Assembly: GCF_007830185.1 (NCBI RefSeq)
Contig: NZ_VLKZ01000015.1
Location: 1-47,244 of the forward strand
DNA from: Halalkalibacter nanhaiisediminis
GTDB taxonomy: Bacteria; Bacillota; Bacilli; Bacillales; Bacillaceae_D
Reading direction: 5' to 3'
Length of the DNA stretch: 47,244 nt
The stretch's first letter is position 1. Every line of letters starts with the position of its first letter. Below, one piece after another: positions 11,256-19,247 of this stretch. A program made the translations under genes and the position numbers. A model generated the notes under the pieces. The model saw nothing but the letters and a program-made list of their open reading frames with translations, was not told the DNA's origin and did not search any database.

Positions 11256-12122
11256 ATGAAAAGATTGACGATGGCATTTGTTTTAGTCGGATTGCTTTTT
11301 TTCCTAGCAGCATGTGGCGGATCAGATGAAACAGGAGGGGACTCTGGTTCTGGAGACACAATTAAAGTGGGAGTTGCCAACGAAGAACCTTATGGCTTTA
11401 TTGATTTAACAACGGATGAAGTAACAGGGGCAAATGCGGAAATTGCACGTGCTGTTTTCCAGAGCATGGGTTATGAAGATGTTGAAGGTGAAATCACAGA
11501 TTGGAACTCGTTAATTCCTGGATTAAATGCTGGGAACTACGATGTTGTTACAGCAGGGATGGATATTCGACCAGAACGTTGTGAGCAAGCAGAGTTCGCT
11601 AATATAGAGTTGGTGTATGGTGAGGGTATGGCTGTTGCAGCAGGAAATCCTCATAACCTGCATAGTTATGAAGATTTAGTAGCAAATGAAGACTTAACTG
11701 TTTCCATTATGGCTGCTGCTAATCAAATCGAAATGTTAAAACAACTTGGTATGGATGAAAGCCGTATTATTACAGCAGACTCGATCGCTGATAATATTGC
11801 GGCGTTAGAATCTGGAAATGTAGATGTGACGGTTATGACAGAAGCTACATTAACGGCCGCGTTAGAATCTGCAAATCTTGATGTAATTGAAAGAGCTGAG
11901 CCTTTCACTCAACCTGTTATTGATGGTGAGCCACAAGTTGCCTACGGTGGGGCTGTGTTTGCTGATACAGATGAAGGGCGTGAATTGCGTGACCAATATA
12001 ATGAGCATTTGCAAGAGTTAATTGACTCAGGTGAATTGTTAGAAATTATTTCAGAATTTGGATTTGACGAAAGTAATGTTCCTACTGGCGACGTAACAAC
12101 TGAAGATCGTTGTAATCAATAA
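11256..12122 (+). CDS. ehuB: Ectoine/hydroxyectoine ABC transporter, substrate-binding lipoprotein EhuB
   Basis: An extracellular solute-binding protein (family 3) of 288 residues, anchored by a lipobox LAAC (Cys at about residue 20) after a hydrophobic signal peptide. It shows VGVANEEPYGFID, then GLNAGNYDVVTAGMDIRPERCEQAEFA split over residues 87-115, and a C-terminal Cys (DRCNQ). The RPERC motif and this Cys pair are, from memory, hallmarks of EhuB. It delivers compatible solutes to the EhuCD permease. Start: ATG at 11256 after AAAGGAGG. A weak terminator between ehuB and ehuC would favour an excess of binding protein. Confidence 0.88.
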   Translation: MKRLTMAFVLVGLLFFLAACGGSDETGGDSGSGDTIKVGVANEEPYGFIDLTTDEVTGANAEIARAVFQSMGYEDVEGEITDWNSLIPGLNAGNYDVVTAGMDIRPERCEQAEFANIELVYGEGMAVAAGNPHNLHSYEDLVANEDLTVSIMAAANQIEMLKQLGMDESRIITADSIADNIAALESGNVDVTVMTEATLTAALESANLDVIERAEPFTQPVIDGEPQVAYGGAVFADTDEGRELRDQYNEHLQELIDSGELLEIISEFGFDESNVPTGDVTTEDRCNQ

Positions 12123-12144
12123 TTCAAACTGAAATGAGTAGGAA

Positions 12145-12189
12145 AGCGTGGTGTGTTGTTGCATAAAAGTAGCTTCCCCATGCTTTTTT
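12145..12189 (+). terminator. Intra-operon terminator or attenuator between ehuB and ehuC
   Basis: AGCGTGG at 12145-12151 pairs with CCATGCT at 12178-12184 (one G-T pair), followed by a T run. Partial read-through would explain a high ratio of binding protein to permease. Confidence 0.55.
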
Positions 12190-12227
12190 CTATTACATAA
12201 TTTGCAAGAATCAAGGAGTGAAAATGA

Positions 12228-12899
12228 ATGTTCACAAATGCAGATTATTTTATCCCTGTTTTACTAAGAGGACTTGAAGTTACGGTACAAGTGTTTTTAC
12301 TTGGGGCTTTATTTGCTTATACCATTGCCTTTGTTGCTGGTATTGGAAGAACATCGCAAATAGGTAGTATTCGCTTTATTTCAACTGTTTTTGTTGAGTT
12401 ATTCCGTGGCACATCATTACTTGTGCAAATGTTCTTTTTCGTTTTTGCACTACCACTTATTTTTCCTGGGTTGTCGATGTCGACATTTTTAGCAGGAGCA
12501 TTGGCATTAGGGTTGAATTATGGCGCATATGCATCAGAAATTGTACGAGGGGCGATTCTATCCATCTCTCATAGTCAAACGGAAGCAGCAATCTCGCTAA
12601 ATATGAGCAAATGGCAGCGATTGAGATTAGTTATTTTGCCACAAGCTGTTCGTTTAATGTTACCTGGTTTTGGTAATAACGCAATTGAACTTTTAAAAGG
12701 AACTTCACTCGTCTCGATTATCTCATTATCCGATATGACGTTTCGTGCAACTTTACTTAGAAGTAGTAACACATCGCTTGCAAGCCAAGTCGAAATTTTT
12801 ATGTATTTATTAATCCTTTATTTCCTATTAGCATTACCACTAATCTTCTTAGCAAGGTGGTTAGAAAAACGAGCATCTAAAGGGGTGAGTACAGCATGA
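12228..12899 (+). CDS. ehuC: Ectoine/hydroxyectoine ABC transporter permease EhuC
   Basis: A polar-amino-acid-type (HisM family) permease of 223 residues with about five membrane segments. The cytoplasmic EAA loop that contacts the ATPase reads EAAISLNMSKWQRLRLVILPQ at about residues 122-142 (shown here in full only as its key features: EAA, then LPQA). Start: ATG at 12228 after AAGGAG. It overlaps ehuD by four bases (ATGA), a sign of translational coupling. It forms the channel together with EhuD. Confidence 0.88.
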   Translation: MFTNADYFIPVLLRGLEVTVQVFLLGALFAYTIAFVAGIGRTSQIGSIRFISTVFVELFRGTSLLVQMFFFVFALPLIFPGLSMSTFLAGALALGLNYGAYASEIVRGAILSISHSQTEAAISLNMSKWQRLRLVILPQAVRLMLPGFGNNAIELLKGTSLVSIISLSDMTFRATLLRSSNTSLASQVEIFMYLLILYFLLALPLIFLARWLEKRASKGVSTA

Positions 12900-13582
12900 A
12901 TACGAACGCATGGGATTGGGGATTTGCGATTGAGGTCTTTCCGCATATAGTTAAAGCGATTGGCGTTACGATTAGTGTTACTTTCATCGCCTATATTATC
13001 TCCTTAACAGTTGGACTTGTGCTCACGTTGTTACGGCGTTCAAGTATAAAGGTGCTCTCATTAACGATTGCCGGAATCGTTGAATTTATTCGGGCGACCC
13101 CGCCACTTGTACAGCTGTTTTTTGTTTATTACGCTACAGGATTAAATGGTTTTCAAACAGGTGCACTCGTTTTAGGGTTGCATTATAGTACGTATATTTC
13201 AGAAATCTATCGTTCTGGAATTGAGTCCGTACCAAAAAGTCAGTGGGAAGCTGCAAAAGCATTAAACTTTACAAAACCACAAACATGGAAAAAAGTGATA
13301 TTGCCACAGGCGATTCCGCCGGTGATCCCAATGCTCGGAAACTATTTAATTGTGTTGTTTAAAGAAACGCCACTATTATCAGCGATTTTTGTTGTCGAGA
13401 TGCTTCAAGTTGCACAAACAATTGGTGGACAAACATTCCGTTATGTTGAACCAATTACGATTGTAGGGTTCTTATTCTTAGTGTTAAGTTATCCTTCCGC
13501 CTTATTTATTCGTTATTTAGAAAAAAGAGTAGGTAAACTAGATTCTAAAAATCCGGTGCAACAAAGAGGAGTGAAAGTATGA
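12896..13582 (+). CDS. ehuD: Ectoine/hydroxyectoine ABC transporter permease EhuD
   Basis: The second permease subunit, 228 residues, of the same HisM-like family as EhuC. It has an EAAKALNFTKPQTW loop and an LPQAIPP motif at about residues 117-142. It is translationally coupled to ehuC upstream and to ehuA downstream, by four-base overlaps on each side. Its heterodimeric partner is EhuC. The assignment rests on the operon and the EhuB features; by itself it could be any polar amino acid permease. Confidence 0.87.
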   Translation: MNTNAWDWGFAIEVFPHIVKAIGVTISVTFIAYIISLTVGLVLTLLRRSSIKVLSLTIAGIVEFIRATPPLVQLFFVYYATGLNGFQTGALVLGLHYSTYISEIYRSGIESVPKSQWEAAKALNFTKPQTWKKVILPQAIPPVIPMLGNYLIVLFKETPLLSAIFVVEMLQVAQTIGGQTFRYVEPITIVGFLFLVLSYPSALFIRYLEKRVGKLDSKNPVQQRGVKV

Positions 13583-14397
13583 GTGAACAAGTAGCTAATC
13601 AAACCGATATACAAACGGAAAAAGTCACAGACAAACTAATTGTTCGTTATAAAGGGGTTAGTAAATCATTTGGTGATACAACGGTGTTAAATCAATTGGA
13701 CTTAGATATTGCCAAGGGAGAAAAGATTGCCTTAATCGGTCCATCTGGTTCAGGGAAAACAACGATCATTCGGATGCTAATGACGTTAGAAGAACCCTCT
13801 TCAGGAACGATTGAAGTTGATGGGGAAATGCTGTGGCATAAAGAAGTAGATGGAAAACTTGTACCAGCTGACGAAAACCATCTACGTAAAGTACGCGGAA
13901 ATATTGGAATGGTCTTCCAACAGTATAACTTATTTCCGCATATGACGATTTTAAAAAATTGTACAGTCGCTCCCATTAATGTGCTTGGTATTAGTAAAGC
14001 CGAAGCGATTACAAGAGCAAAAGAAATGCTTGAAAAGGTTGGCTTAAAAGACAAAATGGATTATTATCCATCGCAATTATCTGGCGGTCAGCAACAACGT
14101 GTGGCCATTGCTAGGTCGCTCGTAATGAGACCAAAGGTAATGTTATTTGATGAAGTAACCGCTGCTCTTGACCCAGAGCTCGTCGGTGAAGTGCTCGAAG
14201 TTATAAAAGATATTGCCTCAGACGGGGAAACAACGATGATCTTAATTACCCACGAAATTGATTTTGCTCGTGATGTAGCAGACCGCGTTTTTTTTCTGGA
14301 TGCAGGTAAAATTGCAGAATATGGAAATCCGGAAGATGTTTTAGTGAATCCGCAAAGTGAACGTTTAAAGGCATTTTTGAAACGATTTAATTCGTAA
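13579..14397 (+). CDS. ehuA: Ectoine/hydroxyectoine ABC transporter ATP-binding protein EhuA
   Basis: A 272-residue ATPase that powers the EhuBCD importer from the cytoplasmic side. Walker A is GPSGSGKTT at residues 54-62, the signature LSGGQQQRVAIARS lies near 168-181, Walker B is VMLFDEVTAALDP, and the switch histidine sits in ILITHE. In the Walker B motif the family's common FDEPTSALD reads FDEVTAALD, a variant I associate with EhuA. The N-terminus carries about 20 polar residues before the domain. It overlaps ehuD by four bases. The operon ends at the terminator near 14534. Confidence 0.88.
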   Translation: MSEQVANQTDIQTEKVTDKLIVRYKGVSKSFGDTTVLNQLDLDIAKGEKIALIGPSGSGKTTIIRMLMTLEEPSSGTIEVDGEMLWHKEVDGKLVPADENHLRKVRGNIGMVFQQYNLFPHMTILKNCTVAPINVLGISKAEAITRAKEMLEKVGLKDKMDYYPSQLSGGQQQRVAIARSLVMRPKVMLFDEVTAALDPELVGEVLEVIKDIASDGETTMILITHEIDFARDVADRVFFLDAGKIAEYGNPEDVLVNPQSERLKAFLKRFNS

Positions 14398-14400
14398 TGA

Positions 14401-14517
14401 TGTGGTCTGTGTAATGAAGAAAATTCAAGCTTGTGGTGGGTTGTTCAGAAGAGTCCAGAAGAAATTCAAGAGGAAGGCATTTTGCCGAGAGGAACGCGGG
14501 AAGAGTGTGCATACTGA
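14401..14517 (+). pseudogene. Possible 3' remnant of an unidentified gene after ehuA
   Basis: An open stretch of 38 codons lacking a start, lying between a stop at 14398 and a stop at 14515. It encodes LWWVVQKSPEEIQEEG followed by ILPRGTREECAY, which reads like the C-terminus of a real protein rather than chance sequence. I cannot name its family. It may be the end of a lost ectoine-catabolism gene, but that is a guess. Confidence 0.3.
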
Positions 14518-14533
14518 GCAGTAATATAAAATA

Positions 14534-14567
14534 GCAGGCGCCCATCATACGGGCGTCTTTTGCTTTT
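14534..14567 (+). terminator. Rho-independent terminator of the ehu operon
   Basis: GGCGCCC at 14537-14543 pairs with GGGCGTC at 14551-14557, followed by a T-rich tail. From here to 14774 I see no gene. Confidence 0.75.
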
Positions 14568-14774
14568 TGGGAGTAAGTTGGTTAGTATCTAGTTGGAAAG
14601 AAAAGAATGAGGCTTTTCCATCCTAGTTTAAAGCATAGGCTTAAACATGTTTTTGTTTCTAATTCCTTATTGTAAAAAAGTATCTGTTGACATAAATAGT
14701 AAGCTGGTGTTAGTTTTATTGAGTGCTTTTTTACATTAGTGTTTTAGTAGAATAAAGAATTTGGAGTTGATTAT

Positions 14775-16094
14775 ATGAATGCAGTTTTTGTAGCTGTTAT
14801 TGTCATGATCATTCTTAGTCTCGTACGTGTACACGTAGTGCTTGCTCTAGCAATAGGCGCGCTCATCGGTGGTTTACTCGGCGGCATTGGCTTAGAAGAG
14901 ACAATAACGGTTTTTAGTGATGGTCTTGGTGGGAGTGCAAACGTAGCCCTTAGTTATGCTCTTCTTGGGGCATTTGCGGTTGCGATTGCTCGTACAGGAT
15001 TACCAGATGTAATGGTTCGATCTGTCATTAAGCTTGTTGGTCGTAGTGAAGATTCGCGAAAAAAAGCACTGTCAAAGGCACTTATTTTCTTTTTGTTAGC
15101 TCTAATTTCGTGTTTCTCTCAAAATGTTGTGCCGATTCATATTGCCTTTATTCCAATATTAATTCCACCTATCTTGAAAATCTTAAATGAACTTGGTGTT
15201 GACCGTCGTGCGGTTGCTTCGATTTTAACATTTGGCTTAACAGCGCCTTATATTTTCTTACCTTATGGATTTGGAGCAATCTTTCACGGGATCGTCGTGG
15301 ATAATATGGCAGAGAGTGGCCTGGTTGTTGAGGTTTCGGATTTACCAACAGCTATGGCTCTACCAACTTTAGGGCTTGTGATTGGTCTATTGGTCGCGGT
15401 GTTTATTACGTACCGTAAACCTCGCCACTATCAAGACCGTGATATTGTTGGTATGAAAGAAGAGCAACAAGTGTATTCAACATGGTCTGTGATAACAGCG
15501 ATTATTTCTATTATCACGACATTAGTTGTTCAAACAATCTCAGAATCCATGATTATGGCAGCCTTGGCTGGGATTGTTGTTTTACTTGTTAGTGGCTCTT
15601 TAAAATGGAAGGAAGCAGATGGTGTCGTAACAGAAGGAATGAAAATGATGGCCTTTATTTCATTCGTCATGTTAGCGGCTTCTGGATTTGCTGCAGTTAT
15701 TCGTGAAACAGGACATGTGGATTTACTCGTTTTGCAAGTAGGCGCGATTGTTGGCGAGAGTCAAGCTGCAGCTGCTTTGCTTATGTTACTAGTAGGTTTA
15801 TTTGTGACGATGGGCATTGGTTCGTCATTTGCCACGATTCCAATCATCGCTACATTATTTGTACCACTAGGTCTTGCTGCTGGTTTTTCACCTTTAGCGA
15901 TTATTTCATTAATTGGTACAGCTGGAGCATTAGGTGATGCGGGTGCACCAGCATCTGATAGTACACTAGGCCCGACAGCTGGTTTGAATGCAGATGGTCA
16001 ACATAATCATATTTGGGATACATGTGTACCGACATTTCTACACTTTAATATTCCACTCTTTATATTTGGTTGGATTGCAGCCATGGTATTATAA
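14775..16094 (+). CDS. yuiF: NhaC-like Na+/H+ antiporter-family permease YuiF
   Basis: A polytopic membrane protein of 439 residues with about eleven hydrophobic segments, from the ion transporter superfamily that also contains NhaC and arginine/lactate antiporters. A conserved intramembrane stretch is PIHIAFIPILIPPI (about residue 116). The C-terminal GDAGAPASDSTLGPTAGLNADGQHNHIWDT region (about 393-420) contains GAPASDSTLGPTAG. I recall B. subtilis YuiF being proposed as an amino acid (histidine) transporter rather than a proven antiporter, so the substrate is open. Start: ATG at 14775 after TTGGAG. It follows pepA in B. subtilis, so the ehu genes split this pair. Confidence 0.85.
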   Translation: MNAVFVAVIVMIILSLVRVHVVLALAIGALIGGLLGGIGLEETITVFSDGLGGSANVALSYALLGAFAVAIARTGLPDVMVRSVIKLVGRSEDSRKKALSKALIFFLLALISCFSQNVVPIHIAFIPILIPPILKILNELGVDRRAVASILTFGLTAPYIFLPYGFGAIFHGIVVDNMAESGLVVEVSDLPTAMALPTLGLVIGLLVAVFITYRKPRHYQDRDIVGMKEEQQVYSTWSVITAIISIITTLVVQTISESMIMAALAGIVVLLVSGSLKWKEADGVVTEGMKMMAFISFVMLAASGFAAVIRETGHVDLLVLQVGAIVGESQAAAALLMLLVGLFVTMGIGSSFATIPIIATLFVPLGLAAGFSPLAIISLIGTAGALGDAGAPASDSTLGPTAGLNADGQHNHIWDTCVPTFLHFNIPLFIFGWIAAMVL

Positions 16095-16100
16095 GAAAAC

Positions 16101-16137
16101 ATGTCGATTGGATTTGAGGCCAATCGACATTTTTTTG
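16101..16137 (+). terminator. Rho-independent terminator after yuiF
   Basis: A perfect 11-bp stem, ATGTCGATTGG (16101-16111) with CCAATCGACAT (16120-16130), and seven T residues. Confidence 0.95.
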
Positions 16138-16180
16138 AAACTTTTTCCTCTCCTTATACGTCTACTTCAGGTTCAATCAT

Positions 16181-16307
16181 AAGAAAAGCGAAAGCGCCTC
16201 GTTTTGCCGCGACAAGTGCTGGAGGCCTTTCTGTGTGTTGCCGGGTTTTAGGCAACCATTGACAGGCAGAAGCAACCTCGAGCGGCTAGGCGCTGTAGCT
16301 AGACATA
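16181..16307 (+). repeat. 127-bp extragenic repeat, copy 1 (tandem)
   Basis: It starts AAGAAAAGCGAAAGCGCC and ends GGCGCTGTAGCTAGACATAA, so the ends carry the inverted core AGCGCC/GGCGCT. It is followed directly by copy 2 with a period of 127. The two differ essentially only in a CTGTG versus CCATG patch. No open reading frame is conserved. It is like the structured extragenic repeats I recall from many Bacillus genomes. Confidence 0.9.
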
Positions 16308-16434
16308 AAGAAAAGCGAAAGCGCCTCGTTTTGCCGCGACAAGTGCTGGAGGCCTTTCCATGTGTTGCCGGGTTTTAGGCAACCATTGACAGGCAGAAGC
16401 AACCTCGAGCGGCTAGGCGCTGTAGCTAGACATA
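16308..16434 (+). repeat. 127-bp extragenic repeat, copy 2 (tandem)
   Basis: A near-identical tandem duplicate of the copy at 16181-16307. Its right end runs into AAGAAAAAGG, as though a third unit began and stopped. Confidence 0.9.
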
Positions 16435-16490
16435 AAGAAAAAGGTCTGTCCTCTAAAACGGATATAATAATTGGATCAGACCCTTATTTT

Positions 16491-17068
16491 TTAGGTTGCA
16501 TGTTGAAGATGATTTCTACTTTTTTTGATAGTATGATAAATTCGTTTTGATAAAATGGCAGCAAACATAGTGAGAATAATATTTTTTATTAGCGGGGCTG
16601 CCATCCAACTCCACACAAGTTTGTAGCTAACTGCTTAAGACCCGTAAGGATTTGGAAGGCGAAGTACATATAATGTGTCCCAAACATATAAATAATGATA
16701 AGACCGACGAAGCAAGCAATCATAAATGTCTTTAAGCTTTTCTGCTTACTTTTTTCAATAATTAATCCCGTTACGAATGCTACTAAGAATCCGAATATTG
16801 GACTAATAAACGTGCTTAGACCACCTTTGAACTTAGCAAAAACGGAAAAGCCAATGAGTCCGACAAGTAAATAGATGGTCATTTATAAAGCTCCTAATCT
16901 GCTTCCGAGTAAGGAGCCAGCTAGAATGGCAAATAGAGTTTGCGTAGTGATAGGAACAGAGCCGATTACTAAAAAGGAGGTAACGTTTGCTCCAATTGTC
17001 ATTAAAGCCGCAAACATTGCAACGAGAACCAGGGCAACTGTTCTTAAAGATGCATTGGATCGAGTCAT
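16491..17068 (-). pseudogene. bioY: Biotin transporter BioY, disrupted by a stop codon and a frameshift
   Basis: The substrate-capture subunit of the biotin ECF transporter, now broken. The N-terminal 61 codons (VPITTQTLFAILAGSLLG, then SRLGAL) end in TAA at 16885-16883, and the same frame continues at once with MTIYLLVGLIGFSVF. The missing residue is normally Ser, so a single TCA-to-TAA change would explain it. The frame is lost again near 16625-16650: the other frame supplies YKLVWSWMAAPLIKNIIL, then MFAAILSKR, and runs to TAA at 16491. Without these lesions the protein would be about 190 residues, the family size. B. subtilis has a bioY copy (yuiG) at this place. Confidence 0.88.
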
Positions 17069-17130
17069 TTGTTCACATCTTTTTTATTTGTGGTTAACAT
17101 TAGAATAGGAATTAACTGGTTTCATGTCAA
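17069..17130 (-). promoter_or_regulatory. bioY promoter with BirA-like operator
   Basis: On the minus strand TTGACA (17130-17125), a 17-base spacer and TATTCT (17107-17102) form a good promoter. Just downstream, ATGTTAACC-N14-TGTGAACAA (17100-17069) resembles the BirA operator TTGTAAACC-N14/15-GGTTTACAA, ending at the bioY start codon. Repression by biotin-charged BirA is the expected control. The second half-site is the weaker one. Confidence 0.55.
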
Positions 17131-17245
17131 TATTTTTTGGAAATGGGTATACAAAGGACGCTTGGTTTTTGTGCAGGGAATTTTGAAATTTGGTATACTA
17201 ATGAATGTTTGTCATTAAATCAGATATTAAAAGGAGGATAAAAAG

Positions 17246-17680
17246 ATGGTCGAACGTCCAGCGGGTTTTTGGATTCGTCTCGGTGCTACTCTTATTGATG
17301 GATTACTTATCGCTGTAGTAGGTCTAATTGTCACTACATTAATAGGTATCAGCTTTGAAGAGGGAGAAATAATACAAAATATAATGAATTTACTTTATGC
17401 ATTAATCCTACCAGTGGTATGGTATGGTTATACGATAGGGAAGCGTATTTGTGGTGTTCGTATTGTGAAATTGGATGGAAGTAACGTAGGATTTGGTACA
17501 ATGTTACTTAGAGTGATTGTAGCTATGTTTGTCTATGTCATTACGTTAGGAATTGGTTTGATCGTTACGATCTTTATGGTTGCATTCCGTAAAGATAAAC
17601 GAGGAATTCATGACATGCTTGCGAAAACCTATGTAACATATAAAAAACCTGATGAAGGAAATCCGTATCAAGAATCATAA
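17246..17680 (+). CDS. RDD-family membrane protein
   Basis: A 144-residue protein with an RDD domain: PAGFWIRLGATLIDGLL (Arg and Asp of the motif at the first helix), a second segment near residues 42-65, TIGKRICGVRIVKLDG, and a third segment near 88-112 before FRKDKRGIHDMLAKT. Members are small membrane proteins of uncertain function. Some are linked to Na+(Li+)/H+ exchange in halophiles, which is only suggestive here. Start: ATG at 17246 after AAAGGAGG. Monocistronic, with its own terminator. Confidence 0.88.
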   Translation: MVERPAGFWIRLGATLIDGLLIAVVGLIVTTLIGISFEEGEIIQNIMNLLYALILPVVWYGYTIGKRICGVRIVKLDGSNVGFGTMLLRVIVAMFVYVITLGIGLIVTIFMVAFRKDKRGIHDMLAKTYVTYKKPDEGNPYQES

Positions 17681-17686
17681 TAACAA

Positions 17687-17755
17687 AGAGGCTGACTAAA
17701 AAGGTAAGCTTATCCCATCAATGGCGATGAGTATCTGAGTCAGCCTCTATTTTAT
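17687..17755 (+). terminator. Terminator after the RDD gene
   Basis: AGAGGCTGACT (17687-17697) is the perfect reverse complement of AGTCAGCCTCT (17738-17748), followed by ATTTTATT. The long loop is unusual. Confidence 0.65.
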
Positions 17756-17780
17756 TCGGTGATGTCTAGCGCAAGTAGTC

Positions 17781-17928
17781 AAAGCGCTTTCGCTTTTCTT
17801 TATGTCTAGCTACAGCGCCTAGCCGCTCGAGGTTGCTTCTGCCTGTCAATGGTTGCCTAAAACCCGGCAACTCATGGACAGGCCTCCAGCACTTGTCGCG
17901 GCTGAACAAGGCGCTTTCGCTTTTCTTA
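17781..17928 (-). repeat. 127-bp extragenic repeat, copy 3 (inverted), with an extra end fragment
   Basis: The reverse complement of the unit found at 16181 and 16308 occupies about 17801-17928, with modest divergence (for example CTCATGGACAGG). It is preceded by a loose 20-base end fragment (17781-17800) of a further copy. Its outer end overlaps the stop codon of the HU gene. Confidence 0.85.
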
Positions 17929-18198
17929 TTTCACTGCATCTTTTAATTGTTTACCTGCTTTGAAGGCAGGAGTTTTTGTAGCTGCAATATCAATTTCCTC
18001 ACCAGTCTGCGGGTTACGTCCTTTTCTCGCTGCCCGTTCCCGAACTTCGAAATTCCCAAAGCCGATTAACTGGACTGTCTCTTCCTTTGACATCGCTTCG
18101 GTAATTAATTCAAATACAGCATTAACAGCACTTCCTGCATCTTTTTTTGATAATTGAGTCCGTTCAGCAACTGCTTGAACAAGTTCTGTTTTATTCAT
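17926..18198 (-). CDS. HU family DNA-binding protein
   Basis: A histone-like DNA-bending protein of 90 residues that forms dimers and compacts the nucleoid. The full family pattern is visible: [32 protein letters not shown] (the beta-arm base and signature) and GKQLKDAV at the end. Start: ATG at 18198 with a GGAGATGAG site. Bacillaceae usually have a main HU (hbs) elsewhere, so this may be a second copy. The final K-stop is formed at the edge of repeat copy 3, so the insertion may have trimmed the original C-terminus. Confidence 0.95.
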   Translation of the reverse strand: MNKTELVQAVAERTQLSKKDAGSAVNAVFELITEAMSKEETVQLIGFGNFEVRERAARKGRNPQTGEEIDIAATKTPAFKAGKQLKDAVK

Positions 18199-18303
18199 CT
18201 ACTCATCTCCATTTCGATAATCAACTCTAATCTGCTACCCATTATGTCCAAATGTCTTATTTATATACATTGTCCTTTCTGGTTCTAAGCGTATGATCTA
18301 TAG

Positions 18304-19125
18304 TCATGTTGCTCTACGTTTTTGTTCATAAAGGGAAGCATTGATTTCACCACCAATAATAAGGATCATACCAGTAAGAAAAAACCAAAGCATGAGAATA
18401 ATAACGCCACCAAGGCTTCCATAAGTCGCAGAGAAGTTAGCGAAATTGCTAATGTATGTTGAAAATGCAAATGAAATCATTTGCCATCCGACTGTTGCTG
18501 TCACTGCTCCAACGATGACTTGTCTAAACTTTAATTTCACGTTCGGTGCAATCCAATAAACGAATGTGAGGACTAAGGTCATTAGACTAATCCCTACAAT
18601 CCAGCGGAGCATGCTAAGCAGTATAATGGTCTTCTCTGGAACAAAGAAGTACGTCTCCATGGCTAGAATAATCACATCACCAAATACTGGAAGGAGCAGA
18701 GTGACGACAAAAACGATAATCATGCCAATCGTTAACAGAATTGAAAGCAAGCGAAGTGCAAAAAAATGACGTGTTTCTTCAATATTATAAGAGCGATTAA
18801 CAGCCCGAATTAACGCGTTGACCCCATTTGAAGCAGACCAAATGGTAGCGAGTATTCCAAAAGAGAGGAGCCCTCCTTGAGGTTTACTAATGACATCAAG
18901 AATAGTTGAGGAAAACAGTTCGGCTATTGCTGAAGGAATATAATCATGGATAAAGGAATCAACTACCTCGATATTGACATTTAAATAAGGAACGAGTGCA
19001 AGGATGAAAATCATCAAAGGAAAAATCGATAGCATGAAGTAAAAGGCAAGGGTAGCTGCCCAGTCTGGAATGGGGTCCGTTTTCAGTTGATGAATAAACG
19101 TTTTCGTAAAAGAATTTTTTTTCAT
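18304..19125 (-). CDS. YihY/BrkB-family inner membrane protein
   Basis: A membrane protein of 273 residues with six predicted segments. Family blocks are DPIPDWAATLAFYFMLSIFP at the N-terminus and TIWSASNGVNALIRAVNRSYN near residue 92-112. WFFLTGMILIIGGEINA is near the C-terminus. Once annotated as ribonuclease BN, the family has no proven function; roles in transport or envelope integrity are proposed. Start: ATG at 19125 after AAAGGAGAA. Monocistronic and divergent from the gene at 19248. Confidence 0.9.
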   Translation of the reverse strand: MKKNSFTKTFIHQLKTDPIPDWAATLAFYFMLSIFPLMIFILALVPYLNVNIEVVDSFIHDYIPSAIAELFSSTILDVISKPQGGLLSFGILATIWSASNGVNALIRAVNRSYNIEETRHFFALRLLSILLTIGMIIVFVVTLLLPVFGDVIILAMETYFFVPEKTIILLSMLRWIVGISLMTLVLTFVYWIAPNVKLKFRQVIVGAVTATVGWQMISFAFSTYISNFANFSATYGSLGGVIILMLWFFLTGMILIIGGEINASLYEQKRRAT

Positions 19126-19247
19126 TACGTTCTCCTTTCTACTAACTTTGCTTTTTCAAGACAGTCTCTTCTTTCTTAGCGGTCAAACCGTGTATAATGA
19201 AATGATACGGAAGCATGATTCCATTTTAAGAAAAGGAGAAGATAAAT

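Noticed and set aside
16181-16440. CRISPR array, because of the repeated units
   Set aside because: The units are 127 bases long, directly abutting and without spacers; they are a tandem extragenic repeat.
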